This document shows, one piece after another, positions 60,768-64,000 of a DNA stretch of 64,000 nt (position 1 is its first letter; the number at the start of each line of letters is the position of its first letter). A program made the translations under genes and the position numbers. Under the pieces are notes generated by a model. It was not told the DNA's origin and searched no databases. It saw only the letters and a list, made by a program, of their open reading frames with translations. This DNA is from Candidatus Bathyarchaeota archaeon. GTDB taxonomy: Archaea; Thermoproteota; Bathyarchaeia; Bathyarchaeales; WUQV01. The stretch lies in contig JAGGVF010000019.1 of assembly GCA_021158125.1 (NCBI GenBank), forward strand, positions 20,204-84,203, in the 5' to 3' direction.

Positions 60768-61199
60768 ATGCCGTGGAATAAATATATTAAAGTTAAAAAA
60801 GGGCCTCTGGGCCTAGGCGCAGTTTTCGGTCTGATTGACAAGAACTTTATTATGCGATGCCCTTACTGTAGAAAACTAATCCTAGACAAAGATGCAACAT
60901 TTGATTTTATGTACGAACAATTAACTGAGACAGCATTAAACCCGAATTGCCTATGGATTGGCAATCAAACAGCTCGCTTACTTTTCTTCCATTGCATCTA
61001 CTGTAAACAGAAAGTTTACTTGCTTATTATTGTCACAAAGCACGGGCTCATGATGAACGGCGAACTATTCGTGAATTTCGAAGGAGAGTATATGCTGTTA
61101 ACCAGCGATGAAGTAAAAACTGCACTAAGGAGAAGCAACATAGAGTTAGATGACTTAGAAATAGACGAAGTCGATATAAAACAATTCATTAACTCTTGA
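60768..61199 (+). CDS. Zinc-ribbon protein, first gene of the NurA-HerA operon
   Basis: About 143 residues from ATG 60768 (SD GGTGA). CPYC near residue 30 and CIYC near residue 77 frame a likely zinc site. The C-terminus is acidic (DDLEIDEVDIKQF). No family recognised; 125 bp separate it from nurA. Confidence 0.6.
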   Translation: MPWNKYIKVKKGPLGLGAVFGLIDKNFIMRCPYCRKLILDKDATFDFMYEQLTETALNPNCLWIGNQTARLLFFHCIYCKQKVYLLIIVTKHGLMMNGELFVNFEGEYMLLTSDEVKTALRRSNIELDDLEIDEVDIKQFINS

Positions 61200-61324
61200 A
61201 ATGTGCTTTCAAATGTAAAACTATAAAGATATAGCAGAGGGCAAGTTGAACAGTGCTGAAAATTTTTTGGAACAGAGAAAAATGAAAGGGAAGAATAGCT
61301 TTTAGTAATTACCTAATTAGTGAT

Positions 61325-63253
61325 ATGGTTAAGGAGGAGATTACGGTGGCTTCCTTTCTATCGCGTAAATTGGAAAGAACAAGCGATTTGTTGAAATTGG
61401 GGGCAGCCGGCCAAGTTTCTGAATATGAAGAAAGGTTTCGGTCGCTTAGGAATCTCTATGACCGCTTACTTTCAGAGCTGATTATTTCGAATTTCAGTGT
61501 TGAAAGAGCCTATAAAACTGCTGAAAAGTTCTTTGGCTCTAGCATTGTCCGTTTTGCAGGTATAGATGGAACAATGTATTCCAAACCACTCTTTGACTTG
61601 ATAATCTTTTTTGGAGGCGCGTACGCCGCAACTGGAACGATAGAATTTAGAAGAGAAGAAAAGCCCCTCGTAAAATATGACTCTAAATTCTTAGAAGAAG
61701 GCATCGGCATATCCAGCGTAGTTCCCATATACATAAACGAGGTCCCAGACATAGACCAAACATTCTTTGACATGGAAGAGCCGGGAGAAATCTCGCTTCA
61801 CAAACCTTTAATCGACCAAACCATCATAAATAATGCTTCAATTGCAAATTGGATTATGACCTTCGCCGAATATTACTTGGCCTACAAGCTCATAACAGAC
61901 CCAGAGAAAAACATCAAGATCCTACTCTTGGACAGAACAGTTTCAGGCGAGCGCACAAGCCTACTTTATGATACTTCTAAGAGGGAAATCTGGGAAGCAA
62001 AATCATCATTGATCGGATTTGAAGTAGACGGTTTGCCCATAGATGTGAACGACTTAGCTTATGGTAGACATTGTATCCGAAACCCTGCTTTAGGGCTGCC
62101 TCCGCCAAGGGCGGATTATTTGCGCTATGCTATAATCTACCTAATTGAAGAAAAGGGCCCGCTAACTATAAGTGAAATTTGCGAAATATTCGGCATAAAA
62201 GATGAGAAACGCGCAAAAAGAGTAGAAAGATACGTTAAAAGATCAGTAGAAGAAGGATATCTCCTAGAAAAGGGTTCAAGCTATTCTATAAATCCCAGAT
62301 ACGCAAACACTTGGAATAGACTCAAAAAACTTGTCACATTGATTGGAGAGAGGTTCTTCTATAAAGAAAGGGAAGACGCGGAAGGCTTCAATCCTATGAA
62401 AATAGTGAAAGACGGAAGGGAACATTGGCTTACCACACTTGACATAGCTTTTCTAACGCTTTTCTGCCTCCAAATGATTATAGAGGAATGCTGGAAAAGG
62501 AATATTCTACTGATAGGATTGACTAAGGACACTGCAGCTAGGGACTTCAAACGGCAACTTATCCCGATACTGCATAATGAAGGGCTTCTAAAAGAGGAGA
62601 TAAGCCCGGAAGAATATGAAAAAATGCCAAACACAGACAGGATGATTCTTCAGTCAATTTCGCTGTTTAATCCTGAAAAGATGAAGGTTCCCTGGAGCCT
62701 TATTGAATATGATTCGGCATTCAAAACGATGATTCCGGATAGAAAGGGAAGAAAGGGCTATGTTGGCGGGGCAATAAAAAACAGGATAAGCCTAGAAAAG
62801 ACATTTCTAAAAACCTACATTCAACTTTCACAGTCATCAGTAGACCCTCTCTTACGAAGCAATGTTCTTTTCATGGATCGCCTAGTTTATCCCAAATTCG
62901 ACTATTCTCCTGAAAAGCTGATGCGTTTCTGGAACGAGTTCGGCGGAGCAAAGGAACCAATTGAAGTAATATTATACAGGAGTAAGGACGTGGAGAACCC
63001 TCTGCAAAATTTGGTTATGATAATTCTTAGCGCTATGACTGCGCCGAGCATTCCTGAAGCCTTCGGCCATAACAAGGCATTATTCATTGCTGATAAGATT
63101 GCGAAATGGCATTATGCACAGTTCAAGCGCATTGCAGACAGCACAAGACAATGGATTTTGAACAACCATAAATTGAGGAAATTCGTATTTTATATGAGCA
63201 CGTTTAGGGAGAGAAGAGCAAGCATTGAAGCCGCAAGAAGAGAAATCCTATAA
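61325..63253 (+). CDS. nurA: NurA-domain nuclease with inserted winged helix
   Basis: A 642-residue protein; ordinary NurA is 330-450. NurA 5'-3' nuclease motifs are AGIDGT (residues 78-83, D81), LLLDRT (200-205, D203), GLTKDT (398-403, K401) and PEAFGHNKA (577-585, H582). A winged helix of about 65 residues (262-326, LTISEICEIFGIKDEKRAKRVERYV) is inserted between the second and third motifs. GTG 61346 has a strong AAGGAGGAG just upstream and may be the true start. It overlaps HerA by 29 bp. Partner nuclease for HerA in DNA end processing. Confidence 0.85.
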   Translation: MVKEEITVASFLSRKLERTSDLLKLGAAGQVSEYEERFRSLRNLYDRLLSELIISNFSVERAYKTAEKFFGSSIVRFAGIDGTMYSKPLFDLIIFFGGAYAATGTIEFRREEKPLVKYDSKFLEEGIGISSVVPIYINEVPDIDQTFFDMEEPGEISLHKPLIDQTIINNASIANWIMTFAEYYLAYKLITDPEKNIKILLLDRTVSGERTSLLYDTSKREIWEAKSSLIGFEVDGLPIDVNDLAYGRHCIRNPALGLPPPRADYLRYAIIYLIEEKGPLTISEICEIFGIKDEKRAKRVERYVKRSVEEGYLLEKGSSYSINPRYANTWNRLKKLVTLIGERFFYKEREDAEGFNPMKIVKDGREHWLTTLDIAFLTLFCLQMIIEECWKRNILLIGLTKDTAARDFKRQLIPILHNEGLLKEEISPEEYEKMPNTDRMILQSISLFNPEKMKVPWSLIEYDSAFKTMIPDRKGRKGYVGGAIKNRISLEKTFLKTYIQLSQSSVDPLLRSNVLFMDRLVYPKFDYSPEKLMRFWNEFGGAKEPIEVILYRSKDVENPLQNLVMIILSAMTAPSIPEAFGHNKALFIADKIAKWHYAQFKRIADSTRQWILNNHKLRKFVFYMSTFRERRASIEAARREIL

Positions 63254-64000
63254 CCCCTACAAGGAATATTTCACAGACTTCAACGGAAGATTCCACGGAA
63301 GACTAAGCGCAGTTATCCCCAAAAGAACAAGCCCAACGCAAGAATCGAAACTTGCGGGAATATCTGCAAGATATGACTGCAGAATAAAAGTAGAATACCA
63401 AAAAGACTTGATGGGCCTCCTAGAAGAAGGAATGCTTATAGCAGTTAGAAACTTCAAGTCGAAAAAGGGAGAAAATGAAAGATTCACCCTCATGGAAATT
63501 TCTAGAGTCTGGCCGGAACACTTCGGCCTAAAGGGCCTATCGGATCACGGCTATTATCCATTACAGTTTGAAATTATACAGCAGTCAGAGGCAGACTGGG
63601 AAACCGATGACCACGCCACGATGATGATACAGATAAGCGCCATACCAGTCAACTATGACCTTATACTCCATAGAGATAAGGATCCGGAATTCGTGAAGGG
63701 CTTCTCCTATCCAATAATTGGAAGCGAAGCATACATCCTCAACAGCAAAATGATCAACCTTATGTATAATCAGAAGATAATTGAGCAGCTAGGCGTAGAC
63801 ATTACAAAAACAAGTCCAGACGCCAGAAAAGACCCACGCCTAGGCCTAATAAAAATGTTTGAAGCCAGCGAAATTTCCATTCCAATTTATGTAGACTTTG
63901 AGAAGCTGGTGAGATATCATTTTGGAATATTCGCGTTTACAGGCGGAGGGAAAAGCAATTTACTCTCAAACATTCTCAGACGAATAATATATCACACAAA
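63225..64000 (+). CDS. herA: HerA-type DNA translocase (3' truncated by the window)
   Basis: The frame runs from TTG 63225 (KPQEEKSYNPYKEYF) to the window end, 258 residues. The N-terminal HAS-barrel is residues about 12-150 (GRLSAVIPKRTSP, MEISRVWPEHFGL). The ATPase begins with FGIFAFTGGGKSNLLSN, Walker A near residue 238. The start lies inside nurA, so the two are coupled. HerA forms a hexamer that feeds DNA to NurA. Confidence 0.85.
   Translation, partial: MKPQEEKSYNPYKEYFTDFNGRFHGRLSAVIPKRTSPTQESKLAGISARYDCRIKVEYQKDLMGLLEEGMLIAVRNFKSKKGENERFTLMEISRVWPEHFGLKGLSDHGYYPLQFEIIQQSEADWETDDHATMMIQISAIPVNYDLILHRDKDPEFVKGFSYPIIGSEAYILNSKMINLMYNQKIIEQLGVDITKTSPDARKDPRLGLIKMFEASEISIPIYVDFEKLVRYHFGIFAFTGGGKSNLLSNILRRIIYHT

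Overview
The window is archaeal chromosome. It carries TATA-binding protein, transcription factor B with a zinc ribbon, ABCE1/Rli1, a TIP49-type AAA+ ATPase, archaeal aIF1 (SUI1), a Sec11-type signal peptidase, fructose-1,6-bisphosphate aldolase/phosphatase and Lhr-type helicase. Two small zinc-ribbon proteins resemble Cren7 and one methyltransferase resembles the Sulfolobus lysine methyltransferase aKMT. Low GC, frequent TTG/GTG starts, TATA boxes and this gene mix point to the Thermoproteota side of the Archaea, most probably Bathyarchaeia; that placement is inference.

Layout. 0-5 kb: end of a Gfo/Idh/MocA oxidoreductase, a PAPS-reductase-like PP-loop protein, WecB epimerase, CysC kinase and an APH-type kinase. 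5-8 kb: ABCE1, a NitrOD5-like protein and cytidine deaminase. 8-22 kb: a large central-carbon and glycogen block with triosephosphate isomerase, DUF89 phosphatase, GH133 debranching enzyme, GH57 amylase, two GT4 glycogen-synthase-like transferases, GalT, class II aldolase, a PPi-type phosphofructokinase and FBP aldolase/phosphatase, with three small regulators. 22-32 kb: tRNA-Arg, small membrane and redox proteins, the Cren7-like pair, a Ca2+-type P-ATPase and the Lhr helicase. 32-51 kb: ordinary information-processing and housekeeping genes (aKMT-like methyltransferase, signal peptidase, TBP, PyrE, LarA, RimI, TIP49 with a KaiC-like ATPase, ThiDN, TldD/TldE, aIF1, TFB).

51-64 kb is an accessory island. 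It starts at a nucleotidyltransferase-HEPN fusion and tRNA-Ser(GCT), continues with an AbiE-like wHTH/nucleotidyltransferase pair, a zone of broken genes and inverted repeats, a GC-rich segment that folds like a structured RNA, an unpaired antitoxin-like gene and long repeat-rich spacers. It ends in a coherent module: a DUF4258-like protein with a wHTH protein, a divergent CARF-wHTH regulator (HFX_2341/DUF6293 type), a zinc-ribbon protein, a long NurA nuclease with an inserted winged helix, and a HerA ATPase cut off by the window edge. The promoter regions of the CARF gene and of the zinc-ribbon/NurA/HerA operon carry matching arrays of four contiguous 9-bp units in opposite orientation. This makes a CARF-controlled NurA-HerA system the best candidate for an undescribed system here.
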